From contig NZ_CP019333.1 in the NCBI RefSeq assembly GCF_002163875.1, forward strand, positions 186,001 through 250,000: 64,000 nt of DNA, written 5' to 3'. The notes beneath the pieces are model-generated. The model saw nothing but the letters and a program-made list of their open reading frames with translations, was not told the origin of the DNA and searched no databases. The stretch comes from Gilvibacter sp. SZ-19 (GTDB taxonomy: Bacteria > Bacteroidota > Bacteroidia > Flavobacteriales > Flavobacteriaceae). The first letter of the stretch is position 1. Each line of letters begins with the position of its first letter. The position numbers were made by a program, and so were the translations under genes. This document shows, in pieces, positions 43,903-52,168 of the stretch.

Positions 43903-44865
43903 ATGCGCGAGGCGGCTTTTGTTAAGCAAAATAAAGAAAAATGGATCGCTTTTGAAAAGGCAATCGCACTTAAGTCGCAGATCAATCCAGATACGCTGGC
44001 AGATCATTACATTCATTTGACCAACGATCTGGCCTACGCCCAGACCTACTATCCGGAGTCAAAAACCCTGCTGTACCTCAATTCATTAACTGCACAGGCG
44101 CATCAGCAGATATACAAGAACAAAAAAGAAGACAAGAATAGAATCATCAGTTTTTGGAAAGAGGAGTTTCCGCTCTTTTTCTATCAGCACCAACGCACGC
44201 TGCTCTATGCCTTTCTAGTCTTTGCAATTGCCATATTTATTGGAGCGATAAGCAGTTTATACGACGACACTTTTGTACGTCTTATTCTGGGCGATCGTTA
44301 TGTGAACGAGACCTTAAACAACATTGAGAGCGGCAACCCAACGGCCATTTACGGCAGCGGGAGTAATTGGGGAACTTTTTTAGCGATAACCGTCAATAAT
44401 ATTCGGGTATCTATCTTGGCATTTGCCTTTGGGGTCATTACTTCTGTGGGCAGCGCCTATATCTTATTCTCCAACGGAGTCATGGTAGGCGCCTTCTTTA
44501 CCATGTTTGCCAATAATGAGGTTTTTTGGCAAGCCTCTAAGAACATCATGTTACACGGGGCAATTGAGCTTTCAGTAATTGTGGTAGCAGGCTGCGCCGG
44601 AATGGTAATGGGTAACGGGATCTTATTCCCCAAGACCTTTTCCAGAAGACTGTCATTTACCCGAGCCGCCAAGGACGGACTCAAAATAGTGGTCAGCACC
44701 TTTCCGTTCTTTATTATAGCGGGATTTATAGAAGGCTTTATTACACGATACAACACTATGCCGGTCTGGCTGGCTTCGCTGATCATTGGCGGTTCATTTG
44801 CCTTGATCATCTTTTATTATATCATTTACCCGATCCAACTCCACAGAGCCCATGCAGCACGATAA
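43903..44865 (+). CDS. Stage II sporulation protein M (SpoIIM)-like membrane protein
   Basis: 320 residues. The N-terminal 100 residues are soluble and helical ('MREAAFVKQNKEKWIAFEKAIA'). Then follow about five membrane segments with 'FWKEEFPLFFYQHQRTLLYAFLVFAIAIFIGA', 'ITVNNIRVSILAFAFGVI' and 'HGAIELSVIVVAGCAGMVMG'. This is the SpoIIM fold; in this phylum it is not linked to sporulation but to a membrane complex encoded with MoxR and DUF58 proteins. First gene of a six-gene operon; its end overlaps the next gene by 14 bases. Confidence 0.87.
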   Translation: MREAAFVKQNKEKWIAFEKAIALKSQINPDTLADHYIHLTNDLAYAQTYYPESKTLLYLNSLTAQAHQQIYKNKKEDKNRIISFWKEEFPLFFYQHQRTLLYAFLVFAIAIFIGAISSLYDDTFVRLILGDRYVNETLNNIESGNPTAIYGSGSNWGTFLAITVNNIRVSILAFAFGVITSVGSAYILFSNGVMVGAFFTMFANNEVFWQASKNIMLHGAIELSVIVVAGCAGMVMGNGILFPKTFSRRLSFTRAAKDGLKIVVSTFPFFIIAGFIEGFITRYNTMPVWLASLIIGGSFALIIFYYIIYPIQLHRAHAAR

Positions 44866-45784
44866 AGTAGAGTTTAGACAGAAGCTGGATTTTGGTCAGC
44901 TCATTTCATATTTTTTTGATTTCGTAAAAGTCAACTGGAAAGATTTTAGCAATATATTCTTGCGTTATAACGGCTGGTTCATGCTAATCTTTATCGGTCT
45001 GAGTTATTTAATGGTCTCTGGTTACTTTGGGATCATTAGCGGAATAGGAATCTATACAGAAAACAACAATACCGACAGCTACGCCGCCATGGCCGGTTTT
45101 GGGGTTATTCTATATCTACTGATGCTTTTATTGGTCGGAGCCGTGAACTACGGCCTGAGTTCGGCCTATATGTCTGTGTACTTTAACCGCGATAATACCG
45201 AGATACCCATAGACGGCAAAGAAGTGTGGCGATTACTTAAAAAACGCTCCGGTAGCCTGGCCGTTTTTATGATCTTATTGGTGTTGCTGTTTATTGGATG
45301 GTTTATCCTTTTTGTCATTGTGAATTTTATTCCTGTACTCGGTTTTTTTGTTGGATATGCGATCTTGTTCATGCTCGTGGCTTGGGCGGGGGTGTCTTGT
45401 ATGGCAATGATTCACAAGGATCTAGGCCCTGCAGACGCTTTGGGCGTTGGCTGGAACTTGGTCATGTCCAGTTTTTGGAAATGTGTAGGGATAAACTTTG
45501 TAATGGGGCTTATCATTGGTTTTCTGCGGATAGCTATCTTGAGCATTCCCATGATCATAGCCGGAGTGGTATTCTATCACGCCGTGAACGAACAAAGCGC
45601 ACAAATGACAGACAGTATAGTGACCATTATTTGGACCTTGTTCTTATCTATCGCAACCTTGGTTTCTATCTATGCGCAGGCCATAAGTCAGTTCATGAAC
45701 GCCGGCCTGTACCTCTCCCTACAAGAAACCAAGACCAATACATTTTTACGCACTAAAATAGAACAGATAGGCGTTGGGGAATAA
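44852..45784 (+). CDS. Multi-pass membrane protein of the MoxR operon
   Basis: 310 residues. After 30 polar residues there are about six membrane segments (about 45-70, 80-105, 130-180 as two, 205-235, 255-285). A cytoplasmic N-terminal part starts 'KVEFRQKLDFGQLISYFFDFVKVNWKDF'. I recognise it as a conserved but unnamed member of this flavobacterial operon (DUF4013-like in topology), with no enzymatic motif. Overlaps with both neighbours (14 bases before, 11 bases after) show translational coupling. Confidence 0.7.
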   Translation: MQHDKVEFRQKLDFGQLISYFFDFVKVNWKDFSNIFLRYNGWFMLIFIGLSYLMVSGYFGIISGIGIYTENNNTDSYAAMAGFGVILYLLMLLLVGAVNYGLSSAYMSVYFNRDNTEIPIDGKEVWRLLKKRSGSLAVFMILLVLLFIGWFILFVIVNFIPVLGFFVGYAILFMLVAWAGVSCMAMIHKDLGPADALGVGWNLVMSSFWKCVGINFVMGLIIGFLRIAILSIPMIIAGVVFYHAVNEQSAQMTDSIVTIIWTLFLSIATLVSIYAQAISQFMNAGLYLSLQETKTNTFLRTKIEQIGVGE

Positions 45785-46499
45785 ACAGCTCATATTCTTA
45801 CTCTTACTCGTTTTGCCTTTGCTTTCTTTTGGGCAACAGCAAGCTACGCCCATTACTTATGATAACGAGCAAATGGAAGCCCGCAGCTTTGACGGCGAGC
45901 TGCAAGATAAATACAGCGGTAGCAGTTTTAATTATGAAGAAGGTGGCGGGACTGGCGAGAATCTCATCGGTCGGGTCATTGGTGGTTTCTTGCAATGGTT
46001 GGCAGAGCTATTTGGGGTGGAGTTGAGTCCAGAGACCTACAAGGTAGTAGAAACCATACTTTACGTATTGCTTATTGCGATAGGCCTTTATTTGATGGTG
46101 CGCTTGCTTTTAGGGCAACAGGCCACAGCTTTCTTTGGAGGCAATAACACCGCCTTAGCACCCATGCGTACCCAAGAAGAAGACTTGACTCAGATAGATC
46201 TACAGGCACTGATAAACGAGGCCTTACAACAAGGAGACTATCGTTTGGCGGTGCGCTACCTATTTTTAAAGAGCCTCAAGGACCTTTCTGGCAAAAGGCT
46301 CATAGACTGGCATTTTGAAAAGACCAATACCGACTACCTCAACGAATTAGAATCCGCAGAAATAAAAACGGAATTTCGAGCAGTAAGCCGCCTTTACGAC
46401 TATGTCTGGTATGGTGAATTTCCAATAGATCAACAGCGTTTTCATCAGGCGCAGCAGCGTTTTGAGCAACTCCAAAAAACCATTGCACGCCATGGATAA
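45774..46499 (+). CDS. DUF4129 domain-containing membrane protein
   Basis: 241 residues starting at TTG 45774. An in-frame stop lies two codons upstream and the next ATG would lose the signal sequence 'KQLIFLLLLVLPLLSFG', so TTG is the only sensible start. One central membrane segment (about 92-110) leads to a cytoplasmic DUF4129 domain ('LINEALQQGDYRLAVRYLFLKSLKDLSGKRLIDWHFEKTNTDYLNEL'). DUF4129 is the tail domain found on transglutaminase-like proteins that work with MoxR/DUF58. It overlaps its neighbours by 11 and 8 bases. Confidence 0.85.
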   Translation: MGNKQLIFLLLLVLPLLSFGQQQATPITYDNEQMEARSFDGELQDKYSGSSFNYEEGGGTGENLIGRVIGGFLQWLAELFGVELSPETYKVVETILYVLLIAIGLYLMVRLLLGQQATAFFGGNNTALAPMRTQEEDLTQIDLQALINEALQQGDYRLAVRYLFLKSLKDLSGKRLIDWHFEKTNTDYLNELESAEIKTEFRAVSRLYDYVWYGEFPIDQQRFHQAQQRFEQLQKTIARHG

Positions 46500-47694
46500 A
46501 CGCTCTAAACGCATACTGGTGGCCTTTGGTATTGCCTTGGTTGTTTTAATGGTGGTAGAGATCATACGGCCAAAACCGCTGGACTGGTCACCCAATTATA
46601 CAACAACAGCCAAGTCCCCGCTTGGGGCTCATGTCACTTTCGAAGAACTGCCTGGTTTTTTTAATACCGACCTTAAACGGATTACAGAAGATCCGTTTGA
46701 ATTCTTGCAACGCACAGAATACGGCTCCGGGGAACTCTATTTCTTTGTCAACTCGCGTTTGAATCTAGATGGTAACCAAGTGGAACGCTTGTTGCAATTC
46801 GCAGAAAAAGGAAATACGGTCTTTTTGTCTGCCAACTATTTTGGCGAGACGCTCAGAGATACCTTTAAAATTGCTCTTTCAAGGGAGTATACCTTCAGAG
46901 AAGCCGAGATCCGTCCGCAGTTATACAACGACAATCTAAAACTCAAGCAGCGACCGGTTTTCCAAAAGACAGTGATCCCGGTTCAATTCACCGAGATAGA
47001 CACGCTCAACACCACAGCTCTGGGCTATATGGATGTAGTGAACAAGAATTTGGTCACCGAAGAACGCGAAGAAGGCCTACTGAATTTTATACGGGTTCCT
47101 GTGGGCAAAGGCGCTTTCTATTTACATACCCTACCGCAAGCCTTTAGCAACTATTATATGTTAGATGAGCACCAGGCCTATGCGGAAGCGGTGCTCTCCT
47201 ATCTGGATCCGGAAAAGGTCTATTGGGACGAACACCTCAAGGCCGGACGCGTATTTATTGGTAGTCCGCTGCGTTATGTGTTGAACCAGCCAGGACTAAA
47301 ATGGGCTTATTATTTGGCCTTGCTCGGCTTGCTGTTGTTTGTATTGGTAAGAGCCAAACGAGAACAGCGGATGATCCCTTTGGTGGAGCCCCTGCGCAAC
47401 GACAGCAAGGATTTTACCGCTACCATAGGCAATCTGCATTTTCAATACAAGAATTACAGCAATATCATAGCCAAGCGCATCACTTACTTTTTAGAAAGAG
47501 TGCGTTCGGATTACTTTTTAAATACTGCGGAGCTAGACCAGGCCTTTACAGAGCGACTGGCCAGTAAAAGCGGAAATAGCAAAGAAGACACCCAAAAACT
47601 AGTTGGGCTGATCAATAGCCTGAAAGGAAAAAGTTTACATACTGAGTCCGATCTTATTCGACTCAATAAAGCATTAGAGAATTTTTTTAAATAA
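46492..47694 (+). CDS. DUF4350 domain-containing protein
   Basis: 400 residues from the ATG at 46492. One membrane segment near the N-terminus (about 8-24), then a DUF4350 domain ('YTTTAKSPLGAHVTFEELPGFF', 'GNTVFLSANYFGETLRDTF', 'VGKGAFYLHTLPQAFSNYYML'), and a second membrane segment near 265-285 ('WAYYLALLGLLLFVLVRAKREQRMIP'). A cytoplasmic helical tail follows. DUF4350 resembles a GATase-like/ThuA-type fold without a known activity. It overlaps the DUF4129 gene by eight bases. Confidence 0.83.
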   Translation: MDKRSKRILVAFGIALVVLMVVEIIRPKPLDWSPNYTTTAKSPLGAHVTFEELPGFFNTDLKRITEDPFEFLQRTEYGSGELYFFVNSRLNLDGNQVERLLQFAEKGNTVFLSANYFGETLRDTFKIALSREYTFREAEIRPQLYNDNLKLKQRPVFQKTVIPVQFTEIDTLNTTALGYMDVVNKNLVTEEREEGLLNFIRVPVGKGAFYLHTLPQAFSNYYMLDEHQAYAEAVLSYLDPEKVYWDEHLKAGRVFIGSPLRYVLNQPGLKWAYYLALLGLLLFVLVRAKREQRMIPLVEPLRNDSKDFTATIGNLHFQYKNYSNIIAKRITYFLERVRSDYFLNTAELDQAFTERLASKSGNSKEDTQKLVGLINSLKGKSLHTESDLIRLNKALENFFK

Positions 47695-47699
47695 GCATT

Positions 47700-48758
47700 A
47701 TGGAAGAGCAGAACAAGCCGCAAGACGAGCAGTCACAAGAGCAGCAAATCCCGCAGCAAGCAGAAGCGGCAAGCGAACCCACTAACGATATGGGCTTTAA
47801 CGCACGTATAGACCTAAGCGCCTTAAGTGAGGCCGTAACACAGATAAAAGCAGAGATCGGGAAGATCATTGTTGGGCAAGAGCAAATGGTAGAACTGCTG
47901 GTAATCTCTTTACTGGCCAACGGACACTCACTTATTGAAGGCGTACCAGGAGTGGCCAAAACAGTGACAGCAAAGCTACTGGCCAAATCGTTGAATGTGG
48001 ATTTTAACCGCATACAGTTCACACCAGACCTCATGCCAAGTGATATACTGGGAACCTCAATTTTCAATGTTAAGGATCAAGAATTCGAATTCAAAGCCGG
48101 ACCGATCTTCTCCAATATAGTTTTGATCGATGAGATAAACCGAGCTCCTGCCAAAACACAGGCTGCACTCTTTGAAGTGATGGCAGAAAGACAGATCACC
48201 ATAGATGGGGTACAGAACAATATGAACCGTCCTTTCTTGGTCTTCGCCACCCAGAATCCGATTGAACAAGAAGGTACCTATGCCTTACCTGAAGCACAGC
48301 TAGACCGTTTTCTCTTTAAGATCAATGTCGATTATCCGCAGCTAGAAGAAGAAATACTGATTCTACAAAACGAACATAAGCGAGAAGATCACGACCCCTT
48401 TGAGGATATCAAACCCGTACTGACGGCCGAAAAGATCATCGGATATCAGCAAACGGTAAAAAAGATCTTAATAGAGGATAACCTGATCAAATATATCGCT
48501 GGTTTGGTGAATCAAACGCGTACCAATGCGAATTTGTATTTGGGAGCCTCTCCACGAGCCTCCATAGCGATAATGAATAGCGCCAAGGCCAAAGCCGCTA
48601 TAGAAGGACGCGACTTTGTAACCCCAGACGATATTAAAACGGTTACCGTACCAGTACTGCGCCATAGAGTAATAGTAACTCCGGAGCGCGAAATGGAAGG
48701 CTTCACCGCAGACCGCGTAATTGCACAGATCATAGAATCCCAAGAAATTCCTCGATAA
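47700..48758 (+). CDS. MoxR-family AAA+ ATPase
   Basis: 352 residues. A Gln/Glu-rich N-terminal leader (1-35) precedes the MoxR core: Walker A GVPGVAKT (81-88), Walker B 'IVLIDEINRAPAK', sensor 1 'LVFATQNPIEQEGTYALPEAQLDRFLFKI', and a C-terminal lid 'GASPRASIAIMNSAKAKA'. MoxR ATPases act as chaperones that mature or activate partner complexes, usually with VWA or DUF58 proteins. The DUF58 partner follows with no gap. A second AAA/VWA pair of different subtype is at 16976-19569. Confidence 0.92.
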   Translation: MEEQNKPQDEQSQEQQIPQQAEAASEPTNDMGFNARIDLSALSEAVTQIKAEIGKIIVGQEQMVELLVISLLANGHSLIEGVPGVAKTVTAKLLAKSLNVDFNRIQFTPDLMPSDILGTSIFNVKDQEFEFKAGPIFSNIVLIDEINRAPAKTQAALFEVMAERQITIDGVQNNMNRPFLVFATQNPIEQEGTYALPEAQLDRFLFKINVDYPQLEEEILILQNEHKREDHDPFEDIKPVLTAEKIIGYQQTVKKILIEDNLIKYIAGLVNQTRTNANLYLGASPRASIAIMNSAKAKAAIEGRDFVTPDDIKTVTVPVLRHRVIVTPEREMEGFTADRVIAQIIESQEIPR

Positions 48759-50093
48759 GTGCGCAGCTTCTTTAAAAGTCTATATCTGAGAAACCGCTTC
48801 TTTGCGGCGCTGATCGGCATAGTGTTGCTCTTTGTGATCTCGTATTTTTATGAAGATCTCTTTGGAGTTGCCCGACTGCTGCTCACCGTACTTGTGGTTT
48901 TGACACTACTGGATATGCTTTTATTGTATCGGAACAAAACAGGAATAGAAGCCTCTAGGTCTTTACCAGAGAAACTCTCCAATGGCGATGAGAACGATGT
49001 AAAGCTGCAATTGCGCAACAGTTATCGATTCCCGGTGGGGGTTAGAATTATTGACGAACTGCCTAAGCAATGGCAAATTCGCGATTTTGAGATCCACACT
49101 CAGATCGCATCCGCAGCAACAAAGGCCACTACTTATCAAGTACGCCCTACCGAGCGTGGAGAATATCATTTTGGCAATTTGAATGTATTTAGTGCTACCA
49201 TTTTAGGTTTGGTTTGGCGCAGGCAACAATACGACCACAATGCCATGGTGCCCAATTACCCGTCTTTCTTACAACTCAAAAAGTACGAGTTCGTGGCATT
49301 TACCAATAAGTTGAAAATGTTTGGTCTCAAGAAGATCCGCAGAATTGGGCACACCCTAGAATTCGAACAGATCAAAGATTACGTAAGCGGAGACGATGTG
49401 CGCAATATAAATTGGAAGGCCACTGCCAAGAAGAACGACCTGATGGTGAACCAGTATCAGGACGAAAAATCACAGCCTGTTTACTCGGTGATCGATACCG
49501 GACGCGTAATGAAGATGCCTTTTAACCAGCTTAGCCTATTGGATTATGCCATTAATGCCACCCTGGTGATCTCCAATATAGTTTTAAAGAAACAAGACAA
49601 AGCCGGCATGTTCACCTTTTCGCGTAAGGTGGAAAATCAGATCGTGGCCAAACAAAGGCGTTCACAGATGAATTTGATCTTAGAAACGCTTTACAACATT
49701 AACACAGACTTTGCAGAAAGTGATTTTTCACGTTTGTATGTGGATATCAAACGCCGGATAAAATCGAGAAGTCTGCTGCTACTCTACACCAATTTTGAGA
49801 CCTTAGATGCCTTGCACAGACAGCTGCCCTATTTGCAGGCCATTGCTAAAACGCATCTCTTGGTGGTGATCTTCTTTGAGAATACAGAGCTGGCTGCCAT
49901 GGCCAAAGAGCCAGCAGAAACCACTCGGGCGATCTTTCAAAAGACCATAGCGGAAAAATTCATCTATGAGAAGAAGCTCATTGCCAACGAGCTCAAGAAA
50001 TACGGGATTCAAGCCATACTTACCGCGCCGGAGAATCTCACCATAAATACCATTAACAAGTATCTAGAAATCAAGGCTAGAGGACTGCTCTAA
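48759..50093 (+). CDS. DUF58 domain-containing protein
   Basis: 444 residues; GTG start immediately after the MoxR stop codon. Two membrane segments at the N-terminus (about 12-30 and 35-52), a beta domain, then the DUF58 motif 'FEQIKDYVSGDDVRNINWKATAKKNDLMVNQYQDEKSQPVYSVIDTGR'. The VWA-like remainder has a relaxed metal site ('IDTGRVMKM' instead of DxSxS). DUF58 proteins pair with MoxR ATPases. Its stop overlaps the first LytTR-type repeat of the next promoter. Confidence 0.88.
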   Translation: MRSFFKSLYLRNRFFAALIGIVLLFVISYFYEDLFGVARLLLTVLVVLTLLDMLLLYRNKTGIEASRSLPEKLSNGDENDVKLQLRNSYRFPVGVRIIDELPKQWQIRDFEIHTQIASAATKATTYQVRPTERGEYHFGNLNVFSATILGLVWRRQQYDHNAMVPNYPSFLQLKKYEFVAFTNKLKMFGLKKIRRIGHTLEFEQIKDYVSGDDVRNINWKATAKKNDLMVNQYQDEKSQPVYSVIDTGRVMKMPFNQLSLLDYAINATLVISNIVLKKQDKAGMFTFSRKVENQIVAKQRRSQMNLILETLYNINTDFAESDFSRLYVDIKRRIKSRSLLLLYTNFETLDALHRQLPYLQAIAKTHLLVVIFFENTELAAMAKEPAETTRAIFQKTIAEKFIYEKKLIANELKKYGIQAILTAPENLTINTINKYLEIKARGLL

Positions 50094-50163
50094 CAGTTCA
50101 CCCTGCTTTTTTTACAGTTCGGTCTTTTGTTTTATGTAGGCCGATAGTCCTGCTGCATCTTTG
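50091..50163 (+). promoter_or_regulatory. Probable LytTR-controlled promoter of the DUF2141 gene
   Basis: TAACAGTTC (50091-50099) and TTACAGTTC (50112-50120) are 21 bases apart. After the second, exactly 35 bases lead to CATCTTTG (50156-50163) as a -7 box; the ATG is at 50191. The promoter of the LytTR system 2 operon at 35761-35834 has the same repeats, an identical 16-base core (TTTTTTACAGTTCGGT) and the same 35-base distance. Confidence 0.65.
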
Positions 50164-50190
50164 TGCTGTACAACAATAAAAACACACACC

Positions 50191-50625
50191 ATGTCAGTCA
50201 GAAACATCATCTTTACACTTACCCTAATGCTCTTAGGAGCGATCCAATCCGCCTTTGCCCAACAAGAATCCGCAGCAACCGGAATAAGCATCACCGTAAC
50301 CGTACCCATGCAAAGTACAGAAGGCAAAGTGATCTTTGGGCTTCACAACGAAGCTACCTTTATGAAAGCGCCACTACAAGGACAGATCAGTCAAATTGTA
50401 GACGGAAAAGCTACCGTGACCTTTAGTGGAGTTGCTCCAGGAACTTATGCCGTAATGTGCTTTCACGACCGTAACAACGACGATCAGATGAACTTTCAGG
50501 CCAACGGCATGCCGCTAGAAGACTACGGAGTATCTAACAACAATATGGCTATGGGGCCTCCTAGCTGGAGCGACGCTAAATTCGAAGTAGGCACTCAAGA
50601 CCTGGAATTAGAGATCCGCATGTAA
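50191..50625 (+). CDS. DUF2141 domain-containing exported protein
   Basis: 144 residues from the ATG at 50191. Signal peptide 'RNIIFTLTLMLLGAIQSAFAQQ' followed by a DUF2141 domain: 'GISITVTVPMQSTEGKVIFGLHNEATFM', 'VSGVAPGTYAVMCFHDRNNDDQMNFQANGMPLEDYGVSNN'. The DxNxDxxM-like acidic loop (HDRNNDDQM) is typical of the family and may bind calcium. Function unknown. It stands alone between two terminator/promoter regions, and its promoter suggests control by LytTR system 2. Confidence 0.85.
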   Translation: MSVRNIIFTLTLMLLGAIQSAFAQQESAATGISITVTVPMQSTEGKVIFGLHNEATFMKAPLQGQISQIVDGKATVTFSGVAPGTYAVMCFHDRNNDDQMNFQANGMPLEDYGVSNNNMAMGPPSWSDAKFEVGTQDLELEIRM

Positions 50626-50645
50626 ACAACTTCTCTTAGTTTGTA

Positions 50646-50680
50646 AAAAAGAGATTCCTTGAAAATGGGAATCTTTTTTT
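50646..50680 (+). terminator. Terminator after the DUF2141 gene
   Basis: An A-rich left flank, the seven-base stem agattcc (50652-50658) pairing with ggaatct (50668-50674), an intervening loop of nine bases, and a T run to 50680. Confidence 0.8.
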
Positions 50681-50707
50681 TATAAGCAATCTCTAACAGA
50701 TGGTAGC

Positions 50708-50740
50708 TTGCAATAAATTTTAACTATTATCGTATCTTTG
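50708..50740 (+). promoter_or_regulatory. Promoter of the OxyR-like gene
   Basis: TTG (50708-50710), a 22-base spacer and TATCTTTG (50733-50740), matching the TAnnTTTG -7 consensus at every fixed base. The ATG is 15 bases downstream. Confidence 0.75.
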
Positions 50741-50755
50741 CAGCAAAGCAGCAGC

Positions 50756-51700
50756 ATGACCATTACACAGCTTAAATATGTACTCGCAGTAGCGGAGCAT
50801 CAGAATTTTACAAAGGCAGCAGAAAAGACCTTTGTAACGCAGCCTACTTTGAGTATGCAAATACAAAAACTGGAAGATCAATTAGATGTATTGATCTTTG
50901 ACCGCACTAAAAAACCGATCGCGCTCACAGAGATTGGTAAGAAAATTGTGCAGCAGGCCAAAAATATTGTCAATGAGGCCGACAGGATCCAAGACATTGT
51001 AGATCAACAAAAAGGATTTATTGGCGGGGAATTCAAATTGGGGATAATTCCAACAGTGATGCCTACCTTACTGCCAATGTTCCTCAGGAATTTCACCAAT
51101 AAATTTCCCAAGGTACACCTCAAGATAGAGGAACTCAATACAGACGATCTGATCCAGAAATTGGACGAAGGGCACTTAGATGCCGGAATCGCTGCAACTC
51201 CGCTCTTGCAAGAGAATATCAAGGAAAGAGTACTCTATTATGAACCTTTTGTGGGTTATATTCCACAACAACACCGCTTGGCCAGTACAAGCCGCATAAC
51301 CATTGGCGATTTGGACATAGATGATATCTTGCTTTTAGAAGATGGTCACTGCTTTAGAGATGGTGTTATAAACCTCTGCAAATCGGCTAAGACGAATTTA
51401 GACGACCGTTTTCAGATAGAAAGCGGAAGTTTTGAAACCCTTATAAAACTATCAGAAGAAGGCATGGGCATGACCTTACTGCCCTATCTGCACACCTTAG
51501 ACCTGGGTGAAAAGCAAAAGGCCAACCTGCACCACTTTAACGATCCTGCTCCTGCCCGTGAGGTGAGTTTGATCTACCCAAAGAGTGAGCTGAAGATACA
51601 AATCATAGACGCCATGTTCGATGTGATCTCTGGCGTAGTTAGGGGAGCCATAGCCTACCAGGACGTACAGATCATAAGTCCGCTGCCTAATAAAAAGTAA
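50756..51700 (+). CDS. oxyR: LysR-family regulator, OxyR-like
   Basis: 314 residues from the ATG at 50756. Winged helix at residues 1-60 ('MTITQLKYVLAVAEHQNFTKAAEKTFVTQPTLSMQIQKLEDQL'), then a periplasmic-binding-like sensor domain. A Cys is present in 'LLLEDGHCFRDGVINLCKSAKTN': two Cys nine residues apart at about 201 and 210, which correspond to the redox pair region of OxyR (Cys199/Cys208). It should sense peroxide and activate catalase/peroxidase genes, though none lies in this window. The symbol is given on the Cys pair and overall similarity. Confidence 0.82.
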   Translation: MTITQLKYVLAVAEHQNFTKAAEKTFVTQPTLSMQIQKLEDQLDVLIFDRTKKPIALTEIGKKIVQQAKNIVNEADRIQDIVDQQKGFIGGEFKLGIIPTVMPTLLPMFLRNFTNKFPKVHLKIEELNTDDLIQKLDEGHLDAGIAATPLLQENIKERVLYYEPFVGYIPQQHRLASTSRITIGDLDIDDILLLEDGHCFRDGVINLCKSAKTNLDDRFQIESGSFETLIKLSEEGMGMTLLPYLHTLDLGEKQKANLHHFNDPAPAREVSLIYPKSELKIQIIDAMFDVISGVVRGAIAYQDVQIISPLPNKK

Positions 51701-51714
51701 TTGTAGAGTTTACA

Positions 51715-51769
51715 GCTTCATAGGCTGCAAGTGAAGTCCGTAATAGAACTTTAACGCAGGCTATGAAGC
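51715..51769. other. Long inverted repeat after the OxyR-like gene
   Basis: gcttcataggctgc (51715-51728) and gcaggctatgaagc (51756-51769) pair over 14 bases with one mismatch, around a 27-base loop. It comes just before a separate bidirectional terminator. It might be part of a small RNA or an operator; no protein fits. Confidence 0.5.
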
Positions 51770-51773
51770 ATAA

Positions 51774-51799
51774 AAAAAGCCTCCAGATGGAGGCTTTTT
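51774..51799. terminator. Bidirectional terminator between the OxyR-like gene and the 65-residue gene
   Basis: Stem aaaaagcctcc (51774-51784) with ggaggcttttt (51789-51799), four-base loop, T tracts in both directions, between convergent genes. Confidence 0.9.
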
Positions 51800-51800
51800 C

Positions 51801-51998
51801 TTATGGATTTAAATAAATAAGACATTGATTTAATTCGGGGTTCTGCTTGATCAGTGAATTTACCCAAATTCGGAGTTCCTCAATTTCATGGGGAAGCAAT
51901 CTATTCATTGCTTTTTTTAACTCTTTGCAGAACAACTGCGGATCAAAGCTGACCTTAGCCAGCACCGCTTTGGTGTAATCAAACATCGCTCTTGCCAT
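51801..51998 (-). CDS. Small conserved-type protein of unknown function
   Basis: 65 residues, all-helical by composition, no signal peptide: 'MARAMFDYTKAVLAKVSFDPQLFCKELKKAMNRLLPHEIEELRIWV...' I have seen closely similar small proteins in other Flavobacteriaceae, but no function is known. Ends next to a terminator, which supports a real gene. One Cys at residue 24 and another near the end (NQCLIYL). Confidence 0.7.
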   Translation of the reverse strand: MARAMFDYTKAVLAKVSFDPQLFCKELKKAMNRLLPHEIEELRIWVNSLIKQNPELNQCLIYLNP

Positions 51999-52168
51999 AG
52001 TTTAATTTAATTAAGTTAGGGTAAAAAGCGTAATGATGTTGCAATAGGCGTTTTGTTTAATCTTGACCTCAAGATAATAAAAAATCCAATATAGAAATTC
52101 ACTACAAAGTCAGTTTTAACATCAATATTGCCATTTTTTAAGACTAAAATAACAGTTTGCCTCCTTAC

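Noticed and set aside
43864-44016. 51-codon N-terminal extension of the RDD gene
   Set aside because: It would overlap the start of the divergent spoIIM-like gene and its promoter, and its residues do not look like a protein start; ATG 43863 begins a normal RDD protein.
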